Assembly (NCBI GenBank): GCA_030447665.1
Contig: JAUJOJ010000002.1
Location: forward strand, 148,177-212,176
DNA from: Allosphingosinicella sp.
Lineage (GTDB): Bacteria; Pseudomonadota; Alphaproteobacteria; Sphingomonadales; Sphingomonadaceae
Length of the DNA stretch: 64,000 bases
Reading direction: 5' to 3'
Part shown: piece after piece, positions 17,133 through 25,825 of the stretch
Layout of the letters: each line of letters starts with the position of its first letter
Numbering within the stretch: the stretch's first letter is position 1
Notes under the pieces: model-generated
Told to the model about the DNA's origin: nothing
Database searches by the model: none
What the model saw: only the letters and a program-made list of their open reading frames with translations
Translations under genes and position numbers: made by a program

Positions 17133-17162
17133 CACGCGCGGCGGCATCCCGCCCGCGCGTGC
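17133..17162. terminator. bidirectional terminator-like hairpin
   Basis: CACGCGCG-GCGG pairs with CCGCCCGCGCGTG across a short loop, with A and T runs on the outer sides. It lies between the convergent extensin-like and SWIB genes. Confidence 0.5.
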
Positions 17163-17204
17163 TTTCGCCGACGCCCGCGGGCGCCTTAGGATTGCCGCCG
17201 GAGC

Positions 17205-17483
17205 TTAGCTCAGGTGACGCGACAGGTGCTTGTTCATTTCGAACATCGTCACCTTCTTCGTGCCGAAAACTTTCTCGAGCTTGTCATCGGCGAGGATCTC
17301 GCGCTTGTTCTCGGGATTCTGAAGATTGTTCTTCTTGATATAATCCCACATCTTGCTGACGACCTCGCTGCGCGGCAGCGAATCCGATCCCGTGATCGCC
17401 GCAAGCTCGTTCGACGGCTTCACTGGACGCGCAAGACCGCCCTGCGCGCCCGACTTCCCACCTGTACCTGTGCCCTTTGCCAT
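17205..17483 (-). CDS. SWIB/MDM2 domain protein
   Basis: A 92-residue protein. After a flexible, basic N-terminal stretch, the SWIB fold runs from about residue 22: PSNELAAITGSDSLPRSEVV, then WDYIKKNNLQNPENKREI, DDKLEKVFGTKKVTMFEMNK and a final HLSRHL. SWIB domains act in eukaryotic chromatin remodelling, and stand-alone bacterial versions occur in chlamydiae and many alphaproteobacteria with no settled role. The start at 17483 is supported by AGGAGG eight bases upstream. It is a single gene with its own terminator. Confidence 0.9.
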   Translation of the reverse strand: MAKGTGTGGKSGAQGGLARPVKPSNELAAITGSDSLPRSEVVSKMWDYIKKNNLQNPENKREILADDKLEKVFGTKKVTMFEMNKHLSRHLS

Positions 17484-17602
17484 TTTTGGCCCTCCTGTGA
17501 TTCCTCTCGATAGAGCGCAAATGCTCCGGAGCGCAATGGATTCGGAGACGGAATCATCGGCTCGTCGCACGCCAGCACCGGAGGGGCGTAGCGCGAAGCC
17601 GC

Positions 17603-18421
17603 TCAGATGGTTCCGAACGGCACCACTTTGTTGTCAGCATCATGCCCGATGTCGCAGCGTCCCAAAAAAGGGATGCCCGATCGCTCGCACCAGTGGCGGA
17701 CCACTTCCTCCTCCGTCTCGCCGAAATCGGGGTCGTTCTGCGGCACCTCCGTGCAGCGCCCGAGCCGGATCCCGGCGACCTTCCGCACTCCTGGATTGCT
17801 CGTGATGTGGAACATGGCGCGATCGGTCCGGTACGTATATTCGGCAACATCCTCAAGCAGCAGCACATGGTCGGACAGGTCCGGCTGCAGCGGAGTGCCG
17901 AGCAGCTGGCTGAGCACGGTGATGTTGAACGCCGCGGCCTTGTCGGCGCGGCGGAGCGTGGCATCGAGGGCGGAAACCTCGCTCGTGGTCAGCCATGCGA
18001 GCCCGCGCCGGGCCGCATCCTGCCCGCCCTTGCGCCGCACGTCCGCGGGCATCGGCCCATGCGCGACCTTGCCGAACCCCGCGGCGTAGAGGCCCGCCAG
18101 CATGTAACCCGCGTCGCTGTAGCCGAGATAGGTCTTGTCCCGAGCCGCTCGGCCGAGGCGCCCGAGCACCTGCTCCGCGATGCGGCAGGAGCCGTAGCCG
18201 CCCCGCGCGAACCAGAGCGCGTCGAAGGCGGGATCATTCGCCACATCGAGGAAAGCCTCTGCACGAACATCGTCCGGACCGGCGAAGTGATTGTGGCGAA
18301 CAAAGCATTGCGGATGGAAGACCAGCTCCACCTCGCCGAACTCGGCGGCGGCGATCGCAGTCACCTGCTCGGCGGCCTCTCTGGCTATCGGCGTGCTGGG
18401 CGCCACCACTCCGATCCGCAT
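17603..18421 (-). CDS. ldcA: LD-carboxypeptidase (muramoyl-tetrapeptide carboxypeptidase, S66 family)
   Basis: A 272-residue cytoplasmic enzyme that removes the terminal D-alanine from murein tetrapeptides during wall recycling. The N-terminal RIGVVAPSTPIAREA and LWFARGGYGSCRI blocks are followed by the nucleophile serine in TYLGYSDAGYMLAG. The catalytic glutamate is in HVLLLEDVAEYTYRTDR and the histidine is shortly after. Length is close to the family. It is divergent from the mpl-like gene, with repeat copy A between them. The product tripeptide is the substrate of that ligase, so the two probably work in one route. Confidence 0.85.
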   Translation of the reverse strand: MRIGVVAPSTPIAREAAEQVTAIAAAEFGEVELVFHPQCFVRHNHFAGPDDVRAEAFLDVANDPAFDALWFARGGYGSCRIAEQVLGRLGRAARDKTYLGYSDAGYMLAGLYAAGFGKVAHGPMPADVRRKGGQDAARRGLAWLTTSEVSALDATLRRADKAAAFNITVLSQLLGTPLQPDLSDHVLLLEDVAEYTYRTDRAMFHITSNPGVRKVAGIRLGRCTEVPQNDPDFGETEEEVVRHWCERSGIPFLGRCDIGHDADNKVVPFGTI

Positions 18422-18462
18422 CCTTGCCTCTCATGCCGTTTGAAATCAATCGCGCACCTCAA

Positions 18463-18577
18463 TAGAGCCTTTCCCGACAAGGCGGAATCGCCTTGTCGGA
18501 TCAGAAAGGCTCCAGATCAATGTCTTGAGCACTTCCCGGCCGAAAAACCGGTTCCCACTTTTTCGGGAAGTGCTCTA
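18463..18577 (-). repeat. palindromic intergenic repeat, copy A
   Basis: Bounded by TAGAG at one end and CTCTA at the other. It contains the hairpin GAGCACTTCCCG...AAAAACCGGTTCCCACTTTTT and a second palindrome GACAAGGCGGA/TCGCCTTGTC. It is in reverse orientation to copies B and C and lies between ldcA and the mpl-like gene. Confidence 0.75.
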
Positions 18578-18587
18578 GGGCGGCCCC

Positions 18588-19991
18588 ATGACACAGGCCA
18601 AATCCTATTTCTTCTGCGGAATCGGCGGCAGCGGCATGCTTCCGCTCGCCTGCATCGTGCAGGGTCACGGCTTCGAGGTGGCCGGTTCGGACCGTTCGCT
18701 CGACCAGGGCCGCATCGGCGACAAGTTCGCGTTCCTCGAGCGGCGCGGCATCCGCCTCTTTCCTCAGGACGGCAGCGGCGTCACCAGCGCCGAGCAGATC
18801 CTCGTCACCTCGGCGGCCGTCGAGGAGAGCGTGCCGGACGTCCAGTCCGCCCGCCGCCTCGGCGCCGAGCACCTCACCCGGCCGCAGCTTCTGGCCCGCT
18901 TGTTCAACGCCGCGCCGACGGCGATCGCGGTCGGCGGGACCAGCGGCAAATCGACCGTCACCGGGATGATCGGCTGGATCCTGAAGGAGGTGGGGCGGGA
19001 TCCGACCGTGATGAACGGCGCCGTGATGAAGAATTTCATGACGGAGGAGACGCCGTTCGCAAGCGCCTTGGTTGGCGGCGGCGATTTCTTCGTTAGCGAA
19101 GTCGACGAAAGCGACGGTTCGATCGCGCTCTACGAGCCGCGCATCGCCGTTCTCAACAACGTCACGCTCGATCACAAGTCGATGGACGAGCTCCGGGCGC
19201 TCTTCCTGGACTTCGTGCTTAAGGCGCAGACGACGGTCCTCAACCTCGACGACGAGGAGACGAACCTCCTCGCCTCTCGCCTGGCGCCCGAGCAGCGCAT
19301 CACGTTCAGCCTCAACAAGCCCGGCGCGGACCTCTTCGGAAGCGCGCTGAAGGAGGAGCCGCTCGCCATCTCGTTCGACGCGACAGAACGGAAAAGCGGC
19401 GAGACGGTGCGGGTCCGCCTGCAGGTGCCCGGCCGCCATAATGCCGCCAACGCGCTCGCCGCGCTCGCGGCAGCGCGCGCGGCGGGCTTGGGGCTTCGGC
19501 AGGCCGCCGAGGCTCTTGCCGGCTTTACTGGCCTGCGCCGCCGCTTCGAGGTGGTCGGCACCTCCAGCAGCGGCATCAGCGTGATCGACGATTTCGGACA
19601 CAATCCCGATAAGATCGGCGCCACGCTCGACACGCTGCATGCCTTCCCGGGCCGCGTTCTGGTGATGTTCCAGCCGCACGGCTACGGGCCGCTGCGCGCG
19701 ATGGGCCCAGAGCTGATCGATTGCTTCGCCGACAAGCTCGGGCGGGACGACATCCTCATCATGCCGGATCCGGTTTATTATGGCGGCACCGTCGAGCGGA
19801 CCGTCGGCAGCGAGGACATCGTCGCCGGAATCCGCAAGGGCGGACGCAAGGCCGAGCACGTTCCCGAGCGCGCCGCGTGCAAGGAGCGGCTGCGCGAGCT
19901 CGCGCAGCCCGGCGACCGGATCATCATCATGGGCGCGCGCGACGACACGCTCTCGATCTTCGCCGCGGAGCTGCTCGCCAGCCTCGGCTAG
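18588..19991 (+). CDS. mpl: UDP-N-acetylmuramate:tripeptide ligase (Mpl-like)
   Basis: A 467-residue Mur ligase that resembles MurC. It opens with [20 protein letters not shown]; the ATP loop is [15 protein letters not shown], followed by [18 protein letters not shown] and, late, [12 protein letters not shown]. Mpl joins recycled L-Ala-D-Glu-mDAP peptide to UDP-MurNAc. A true murC lies in the dcw cluster at 55531, so this second copy is best read as Mpl, and its ldcA neighbour supports that. A MurC paralogue of other use is the alternative. The last three bases, TAG, are also the first bases of repeat copy B. Confidence 0.8.
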   Translation: MTQAKSYFFCGIGGSGMLPLACIVQGHGFEVAGSDRSLDQGRIGDKFAFLERRGIRLFPQDGSGVTSAEQILVTSAAVEESVPDVQSARRLGAEHLTRPQLLARLFNAAPTAIAVGGTSGKSTVTGMIGWILKEVGRDPTVMNGAVMKNFMTEETPFASALVGGGDFFVSEVDESDGSIALYEPRIAVLNNVTLDHKSMDELRALFLDFVLKAQTTVLNLDDEETNLLASRLAPEQRITFSLNKPGADLFGSALKEEPLAISFDATERKSGETVRVRLQVPGRHNAANALAALAAARAAGLGLRQAAEALAGFTGLRRRFEVVGTSSSGISVIDDFGHNPDKIGATLDTLHAFPGRVLVMFQPHGYGPLRAMGPELIDCFADKLGRDDILIMPDPVYYGGTVERTVGSEDIVAGIRKGGRKAEHVPERAACKERLRELAQPGDRIIIMGARDDTLSIFAAELLASLG

Positions 19992-20164
19992 AGCACTTCC
20001 CGAAAAAGTGGGAACCGGTTTTTCGGCCGGGAATGATTCAGGTACGGATTGCCCCCGGCAATCCGTAGCCATGCCGGGGGCATGGCGACCTGATCATCTC
20101 CAGACATCAATCTGGAGCCTTTCGGATCCGACAAGGCGGTTCCGCCTTGTCGGGAAAGGCTCTA
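19989..20164 (+). repeat. palindromic intergenic repeat, copy B
   Basis: Starts TAGAGCACTTCCCGAAAAAG and ends GGGAAAGGCTCTA. It holds several hairpins, including GGATTGCCCCCGGCAATCC and ACAAGGCGGTTCCGCCTTGT. Its first three bases are the stop codon of the mpl-like gene. It is longer than copies A and C because of an extra segment around 20060-20090. Confidence 0.8.
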
Positions 20165-20223
20165 AGCCTTGGCGCAGCCCTGGAAGAAGGGCTAGAGAGA
20201 AGTTCCTCGCTTGGGAGCCGGCC

Positions 20224-20613
20224 ATGCGCAGCTTTTTATTATCGCTCTCGTTGCTCCCTCTTGCCGCCCCCGCGCAGGCCGCGCCGGACTGGCGGGACGC
20301 GCGGGAATTTGACGTGCTGCTTTCAAGCTTCGACATCCAGCCGCAGAGCATCGCCTTCAAGGCAGGCGAGCCGGTCCGCCTCCGCCTCATCAACAACAGC
20401 AGCATTTCTCACAGCTTCAGCGCGGGCGACTTCTTCTCGTCCGGCGAGGTCCGCCCGCGGGACAAAAAGCTGGTCTCGGGCGGCAAGGTCGATGTCGGGC
20501 CGGGCGACACGCGCGAAATCCTGATCGTGCCCAAAGCGGGCCGCTATGGCGCGCGCTGCGCCAACCTCTTCCACCGCGTCATGGGCATGAGCGCCAGGAT
20601 CGTCGTCGAGTAG
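20224..20613 (+). CDS. secreted cupredoxin-like protein
   Basis: A 129-residue exported protein. The signal peptide is SFLLSLSLLPLAAPAQAAP, cut near residue 20. The mature part has a beta-sandwich pattern with probable type 1 copper ligands: histidine in SSISHSFSAG, cysteine in YGARCANLFH, the following histidine, and methionine in VMGM. GEPVRLRLINNSS is the typical cupredoxin strand. It may carry electrons or bind copper in the periplasm; no partner is near. It sits between repeat copies B and C. Confidence 0.75.
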   Translation: MRSFLLSLSLLPLAAPAQAAPDWRDAREFDVLLSSFDIQPQSIAFKAGEPVRLRLINNSSISHSFSAGDFFSSGEVRPRDKKLVSGGKVDVGPGDTREILIVPKAGRYGARCANLFHRVMGMSARIVVE

Positions 20614-20679
20614 GCGCACGCCGCTGCCGCCGGCGACGGAACGGTTCGACAAGCTCTTCGTCCTAAGGGACCTTGACCC

Positions 20680-20832
20680 TAGAGCACTTCCCGAAAAAGT
20701 GGGAACCGGTTTTTCGGTCGGGAATGATCAGGTACGGATTGCCCTCGGCAATCCGTACCTGATCATCTCAACATATGATCGGGAGCCTTTCTGATCCGAC
20801 AAGGCGCTTCCGCCTTGACGGGAAAGGCTCTA
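20680..20832 (+). repeat. palindromic intergenic repeat, copy C
   Basis: Near-identical to copy B over TAGAGCACTTCCCGAAAAAG to GGGAAAGGCTCTA. It includes ATCAGGTACGGATTGCC paired with GGCAATCCGTACCTGAT. Its final A starts AGGAGG, the ribosome binding site of the next gene. Confidence 0.8.
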
Positions 20833-20845
20833 GGAGGTTCGCGGC

Positions 20846-21262
20846 ATGGGCAAAAAGAACAAGAAAAGCAAAACAGGCAAGCTCCGCAAGACGATTGCGG
20901 GAGTGAAGGTCCCCAAGGAGCTGCGGGACGCCGGCGGCATACTGGCGAAGCTTGCGCGCGATCCGGCCGCCCGGGAAGTGGCGCTGGCCGCCCTCACCGC
21001 CGCGCTTGCCGCCCGCAAGGATTCGCGCAAGTTGGCCCGCAAGGCGATCGGCGAAACCGGCGAGGCCGCCGCAAATGCCGGCCGAGCCGCGGGCTGGGTG
21101 GGGCCGGCCCTCACCGCCGCTGCCGTCGAAGCCGGACGCCTGCTGCTCGACGCCTATGATGGCGGCGGCAAGCGGGGCAGCACGAGCTCTGATAACCAGA
21201 AGCGGAACGAGCAAAAGGCGCTGCCGGCCACCAAGGAGGCCGGGCAAGGCGTCAGCCATTGA
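20846..21262 (+). CDS. conserved hypothetical protein, lysine/alanine-rich
   Basis: A 138-residue protein with a very basic start (GKKNKKSKTGKLRKTIAGVK), then an alanine-rich helical middle (AAREVALAALTAALAARKD and GPALTAAAVEAGRLLL), then a polar tail. I know similar proteins from sphingomonads without a function. The basic N-terminus could bind nucleic acid or membrane surfaces. It has no signal peptide or clear membrane span. The start is well supported by AGGAGG eight bases upstream, formed partly by repeat copy C. Confidence 0.6.
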   Translation: MGKKNKKSKTGKLRKTIAGVKVPKELRDAGGILAKLARDPAAREVALAALTAALAARKDSRKLARKAIGETGEAAANAGRAAGWVGPALTAAAVEAGRLLLDAYDGGGKRGSTSSDNQKRNEQKALPATKEAGQGVSH

Positions 21263-21330
21263 AGCCGCCAAAATGAGCGCTCGCCAATCGCCTGAGTGAA
21301 ACAAGCCGCCCTTTCCTGCTTTGGGGAGAG

Positions 21331-22290
21331 ATGCGCCGCCTGGAACCATTCACCCTGCCCTTCGGCCTGCAAGGCTGGATCGAAGCGCAGGCGGACCAGT
21401 TCCTCCGTCCTTCCAATGCGCCTCCGATCGATTTCACGCAGCCGGCCGGCGAGCCGGCGCTCGTCCCGCCCACGTCCGTCGCCTGGCAGGTGTTCAGGAA
21501 CCCCGTTTCACTGTTCATCGGCGGCGTGGCGGCGGTGCTGCTCGAACTGGCCGAGCCGCGCGTCCGGGCGGGGGTGTGGGATCATAGCAAATTCAGGACG
21601 GACCCGGTGGAGCGGCTCCGCCGCACCGGCCTTGCCGCCATGGTCACGGTCTACGGTGCCCGAAGCGTTGCGGAGGGCATGATCGCGGCGATTCGGGACG
21701 TGCACGGCAGGATCGCGGGACGAACCGCGGGCGGCGAGCTTTACCGGGCCGACGATCCCGAGCTGCTCGACTGGGTACAGGCGACGGCAAGCTACGGGTT
21801 CCTGCAAGCCTATCTCGCCTTCGTCCGGCCGCTCGAGCGCGCACAGCGAGACCTGTTCTACTTGGAGTGCGAGCCGGGCGCCCGGCTCTACGGGTGCCGG
21901 GCGCCGCCGACGAGCGAGGCGGAGATGGAAGCGAAGCTTGCGGCGATGCAGCCAAGGCTGGGATCGTCCCCCGTCATCTTCGAGTTCCTCGAGATCATGC
22001 GCGCCGCAACCATCCTGCCGCCGCTGATGAGGCCGGCGCAGACTCTGATGATCCGCGCGGCGGTAAGCCTCGTCCCTCTGCGAGTGCGCCACCTGCTCGG
22101 CATCGGGCAGCCCTGGAACCTCAGGCCTTGGGAAGGCGCGGTCGTGCGGCAGGCCGGCATCACTGCCGACCGGCTCCGGCTGGACAGCAGCCCGGCGGCA
22201 CGGGCTTCGCTGCGGATTGGGCTTTCTCCGGACTATCTCTGGAAGGCGGCGGCGACCTCCGCCAGCATGCGCTCCTCCTCGTCCTCGTAA
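21331..22290 (+). CDS. oxygenase MpaB family protein (DUF2236)
   Basis: A 319-residue protein of the MpaB/Lcp-like family, which holds a buried b-type haem in characterised members. Recognisable blocks are VAAVLLELAEPRVRAGVWDH and KFRTDPVERLRRTGLAAMVT at about residues 68-105, the helix-rich middle (YGFLQAYLAFVRPLERA), and RHLLGIGQPWNLRPWE near the end. The natural reaction is unknown. The last 58 bases overlap, on the opposite strand, the end of the RNase Z-like remnant, so the genes converge. Confidence 0.75.
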   Translation: MRRLEPFTLPFGLQGWIEAQADQFLRPSNAPPIDFTQPAGEPALVPPTSVAWQVFRNPVSLFIGGVAAVLLELAEPRVRAGVWDHSKFRTDPVERLRRTGLAAMVTVYGARSVAEGMIAAIRDVHGRIAGRTAGGELYRADDPELLDWVQATASYGFLQAYLAFVRPLERAQRDLFYLECEPGARLYGCRAPPTSEAEMEAKLAAMQPRLGSSPVIFEFLEIMRAATILPPLMRPAQTLMIRAAVSLVPLRVRHLLGIGQPWNLRPWEGAVVRQAGITADRLRLDSSPAARASLRIGLSPDYLWKAAATSASMRSSSSS

Positions 22291-22465
22291 CGCGGCGAGA
22301 AATGGAAGGGCTCAACTTTCCTCACCTTCGCCTTGCGGGCGATCTCGCCCGCCGCTTCGGTGGTGAGATGCGCCCGGTCCCGCCGCGCTGATGAAGCGTT
22401 TCGACAAAAAGCGCGGGGTCGCCGAAACGGCCGTTGAGCAGCGAGGGGTGGAAGGAGGGACGCAC
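22233..22465 (-). pseudogene. RNase Z-like MBL-fold gene reduced to its two ends
   Basis: From a GTG at 22465, the reading VRPSFHPSLLNGRFGDPALF matches the start of MBL-fold RNase Z-like proteins. After about 35 residues a frame change near 22390 gives DRAHLTTEAAGEIARKAKV and VEPFHFSPRY, the usual C-terminal end of the same family, then a stop at 22233. The entire metal-binding core with its HxHxDH motif is missing. So this is an internal deletion, not just an indel. It follows the Clp1-type gene by six bases on the same strand and was probably its operon partner. Confidence 0.65.
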
Positions 22466-22471
22466 TTCAGG

Positions 22472-23335
22472 CTATTCCCGCGCCACCCAGCTCGGGCTGA
22501 GCTTTTCCAGCAGGCGCCATCCCCCCGCCTTTGGTTCGGCCCACATCATACCGAGGCGAATCCTCTCGACCGGCCCTTCCGGAGCGACGGCTCGGATCCT
22601 GAGGAGCCCCTCCTCCACCGCCTCGAGAATGCCGTAGCTCCGGTCGATGCCGGCCTCATTGGCGAGCGCGCAAATCGGCCTGGCCACGCCCAGCAAGGGT
22701 GCTGGGAAGCCCGGATGGAAATCCAGCCCGGGAAAGGTCAGCATCCGCGCATCCCGCAACGCTTCCTCCAATGCCTGCTGCCGGAGACGGGCTCGGGCGG
22801 CGGGGGACTTGCGCCGCGCCGCGGGTGACCTCTCCAAACGCAGGACGGGGACGTCGGCAAACTGCGCGGGAGCCAGTGACGGAGCATCGGAAACGGTTCC
22901 TATCTGGACGATGAGGTCCGGCTTCAGCGCGGCGATGGTTGCGGCCTGCAGCCGGGCACCGAGCCCGGTCACGAAGCCCGAACTATTGGCAATGAACGGG
23001 CCCGAACGGTCAGCGATCCGGGCGAGGTCCGCCGCCGCCCGGGCGATCTTCGAAATGCTGTTGGAGCTCGTGCTCCCGATGAAGATGAAGCGCTCCACCC
23101 TTGCCGGCTCCACACGGCCGAGCGCCACCGTTCCGGGCGGGCCGATCATCTTCTGGCCTGGATCGAGATCGATCAGCATGGCCGCTTGGCCGGTGGCGTC
23201 AAGAAAGGCGCGGATGAACGTGGATTTGCCCATGTCGGTCGCGCCGAGCACCACGATCCGCCGGCCGGCGCAGGCGTCGATGATGGCCTTGCTCCAGGCC
23301 GGCGGCAGATCGGCCTTTTCCGATGCTTGGTCCAT
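22472..23335 (-). CDS. Clp1/Grc3-type P-loop kinase (polynucleotide 5'-kinase family)
   Basis: A 287-residue protein with a P-loop RRIVVLGATDMGKSTFIRAF at about residue 25 and a second block LIDLDPGQKMIGPPGTVALG like that of the Clp1/Grc3 RNA kinases. Later blocks are RFIFIGSTSSNSIS and ANSSGFVTGLGARLQ. These enzymes phosphorylate 5' hydroxyl ends of RNA in archaea and eukaryotes. Bacterial members are less studied. The RNase Z-like remnant directly downstream supports an RNA-end processing role. The ATG at 23335 is chosen; a TTG at 23371 would add 12 residues. Substrate is unknown. Confidence 0.65.
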   Translation of the reverse strand: MDQASEKADLPPAWSKAIIDACAGRRIVVLGATDMGKSTFIRAFLDATGQAAMLIDLDPGQKMIGPPGTVALGRVEPARVERFIFIGSTSSNSISKIARAAADLARIADRSGPFIANSSGFVTGLGARLQAATIAALKPDLIVQIGTVSDAPSLAPAQFADVPVLRLERSPAARRKSPAARARLRQQALEEALRDARMLTFPGLDFHPGFPAPLLGVARPICALANEAGIDRSYGILEAVEEGLLRIRAVAPEGPVERIRLGMMWAEPKAGGWRLLEKLSPSWVARE

Positions 23336-23419
23336 GGCCGCTGAACGCGCGGGGATCGGGCTGGTGACCAAACCTTAAGCTTGACGCGCTATTCGCGTGC
23401 GCTGGAGGATTGCACGAGG

Positions 23420-25676
23420 ATGAGGAAAGGTCGCTTCGCGGGCTTGGGCGGCAGGCCCGATGCCGTCGAGCCTCTGGGCCTTGTCGATCTGCTGCTGGTC
23501 GACCTGCTTCCCGCAGGCGACCAAGATGACGAACGCATCGGCATCGAGCGGGTGCGGTCGCTGACGCACAGCGCAGTCTTTCTGATGGTCGCGCATCTCG
23601 CCTGCGGCATCGCGCTGCTTGCCTGCGGCGCCGCAACCCCGAATCTGCCCGGCCTCATGCTTCCCCTGACGGGGGTCCTGCTGTTCGACGTCATCTTCTG
23701 GTTCGCCACCAGGCGAGAACGGACCAGGATGCTGAAGCCGCACCTGGTGATCCGCCTCGCCGCGCTCTATGTCGGGATGGCGGGCGCGCTTTGGAGCCTG
23801 CTCGCATTCTCCGCGCTCGATTGCGTCACGGCGGAAAATGGGCCCGCGATACGCATCGCGCTTTCCGCAGGCTTTGCGCTGCCCATCGTTGCCTTCCTGC
23901 CGATCCCGTCCATCGTCTCGGGAACGACGCTGGTTGCGATCGCCGCCACCGCCGCTTTCTATCCCCATCCGATGTTTCTGGGGATCGTGGCGGCGCTCGG
24001 CGCCTGCTTGAGCTTGTTCAGCCTTTACAGCGCTCGCGACGCCGTCCTTTCATCGAACCGCCGGCTCGCCACCGAATGGCAGGCCGAAAAGGCCCGGCGC
24101 TTCGTCGTCGAGTTCGAGCAGAGCGGCAGAGGCTGGTTTTGGGAAACCAATGCCGACGGCGCTCTGTCCTACGTGTCGGACCAGCTTGCCGAAGATTTCA
24201 ACGAGCCGGCATCGGCGCTGCTTGGCCGCCAGTTTGCCGACTTGCTCCGGGTCAAGGACATCTGGTGGTCGCTGTCCGTGCCCGAAAGAGAATCAACTTA
24301 CGGTCGCTTCCTGGGCTTTCGTGGGGGCGAAACTCGCGGAACCGACGCTGGGCTTCCACCTTTCCGCACGCTTTCCGATCTTCTCCGACGTGACGGTCCG
24401 GGCCAACTGCTCCGCCAGGTGGCCCACACACAAGGACATCTGGGAGGCGGTCGCTGTCGACGACGAAGCCGGCTCGGAATTTCGAGCCCTACATGATCGA
24501 CGGTCGCTTCCTGGGCTTTCGTCCGGGGCATCGGCACCGACCTCGCGCCACCGAGCAGCGGCGCTCTTCGAGATCACGCGCGAGAGTTGCTGTTCCAGCC
24601 AGGTAAATTCGGTCACCGCTTGCTTCGAGGCGCTGCTGCGCTGGGAGCATCCGACGCGCGGCCGGATCATGCCGGAAGATTTCGTGCCGCTCGCCGAAGA
24701 ACGTGGGCTTATCGGCGGGATCGGCGCCCGGGTACTCCGCACCGCCTGCGCGGAAGCGGCCAAATGGCCCGACCATGTCAGCATCGCGGTCAACCTCTCG
24801 CCGCTGCAATTCACCAATTCCGGGCTGCCGGGCGTGCTCATGAACGCGCTGGCGTCGGCACATCTCGATCCCGGCCGGCTGGAGCTGGAGATTACCGAGA
24901 GCGTCTTCCTCGAGGACAGCCCGGCCACCGACGAGACGTTCGCAAAATTGAAGGCGGTCGGCGTGCGCCTCGTCCTCGATGATTTCGGAACCGGCTATTC
25001 CTCATTGGGCTATTTGAGGAAGGCCCCGTTCGACAAGATCAAGATCGACCAGTCCTTTGTCCGCGGCGCTGCCGAAGAAGGCAGCCGCAACGCCGCAATC
25101 GTGCGGGCGATCGTTGCCATGGCCGAGGGACTCGGCATGGAAACGACCGCTGAAGGCGCAGAGACCGCGGACGAGCTGGCGCTGATCCGGCAGCTGGGCT
25201 GCTCCCAGATCCAAGGCTATATCTTCGGGCGGCCAATGAACGCGGAGCAGGCGCGAGAGATCGCGTCCAAGGCGAAATCGACGGAACCGGCCACGCAGGC
25301 GCGGGCCGTGCGCCACGGCCTTATCCGTCTTGCGAGCCTCAACTGGGAGGGACAAGTCTTCCCGGTCCGCCTGCGCAACATTTCCTCGGGCGGCGCTCTC
25401 CTCGAGAGTGAGCGCGGCTTGGCGCCGGGCGCACTTGTCGAGCTCGACCTCGCCGGCTGCGGGCTGCTCCGCGCCGAAGTCCGCTGGTCGCAGGCGGGCC
25501 GGCTCGGCCTCCGCTTCGACGAGGATTTCGACGTGACGAGGCTCGCCCCGACCCGTAGCCCTCCGAGCAACGTCAAGGTCCTGCGGCCGAACTATCTCGA
25601 CGCGGAAGAGAGAAGCGAACCCTCCCCGTCGGTTCACCCCAAGCGCCGCCGGCCGACGAATATCAGACGCCTCTGA
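23420..25676 (+). pseudogene. membrane PAS-EAL-PilZ protein with lost GGDEF region and frame changes
   Basis: The first frame (to about 24290) encodes membrane helices such as LMVAHLACGIALLACGA and LLAFSALDCV, then a PAS domain (GRGWFWETNADGALSYVSDQ). From about 24300 the PAS end is scrambled over several frames. The last frame (from about 24590) has an EAL domain with the expected residues: FEALLRWEHPTRG, VNLSPLQF, LELEITESVFLED, LDDFGTGYSSLGYL, KIKIDQSFV and QGYIFGRPM. A C-terminal PilZ domain follows (IRLASLNWEG to LRFDEDFD). Relatives have a GGDEF domain between PAS and EAL; here it is gone. A 22-base sequence occurs at both 24301 and 24501. The EAL part could still work if it were translated. 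Confidence 0.7.
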
Positions 25677-25722
25677 CCCGCTCGGCGCGGCAGGAAGAGG
25701 TGCGATCCTGGACCTGGGCTCT

Positions 25723-25770
25723 TAGACCCGTTTCCGGTCATGCCGAACCGGGAAACGGGTCTATTTTCCT
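25723..25770 (+). terminator. strong rho-independent terminator
   Basis: A perfect 13 bp inverted repeat, TAGACCCGTTTCC (25723-25735) with GGAAACGGGTCTA (25751-25763), is followed by TTTTCCTTTT. It ends the PAS-EAL-PilZ transcript. Confidence 0.75.
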
Positions 25771-25812
25771 TTTGATCGCCGTGCTTCCCGAGCCGTCAGG
25801 TGATTCCACCTG
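25771..25812. repeat. TCAGGTGA-type palindromic repeat, first copy
   Basis: TTTGATCGCCGTG, then GAGCCGTCAGGTGATTCCACCTG, recurs with small changes at 46154-46193. CAGGTG and CACCTG form a stem. Both copies lie in gaps between genes. Confidence 0.6.
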
Positions 25813-25825
25813 CCTGGAACGCACT

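Noticed and set aside
18501..20072. Minus-strand frame of 523 codons opposite the mpl-like gene
   Set aside because: It lacks motifs and runs through two repeat copies; the plus-strand Mur ligase is complete.
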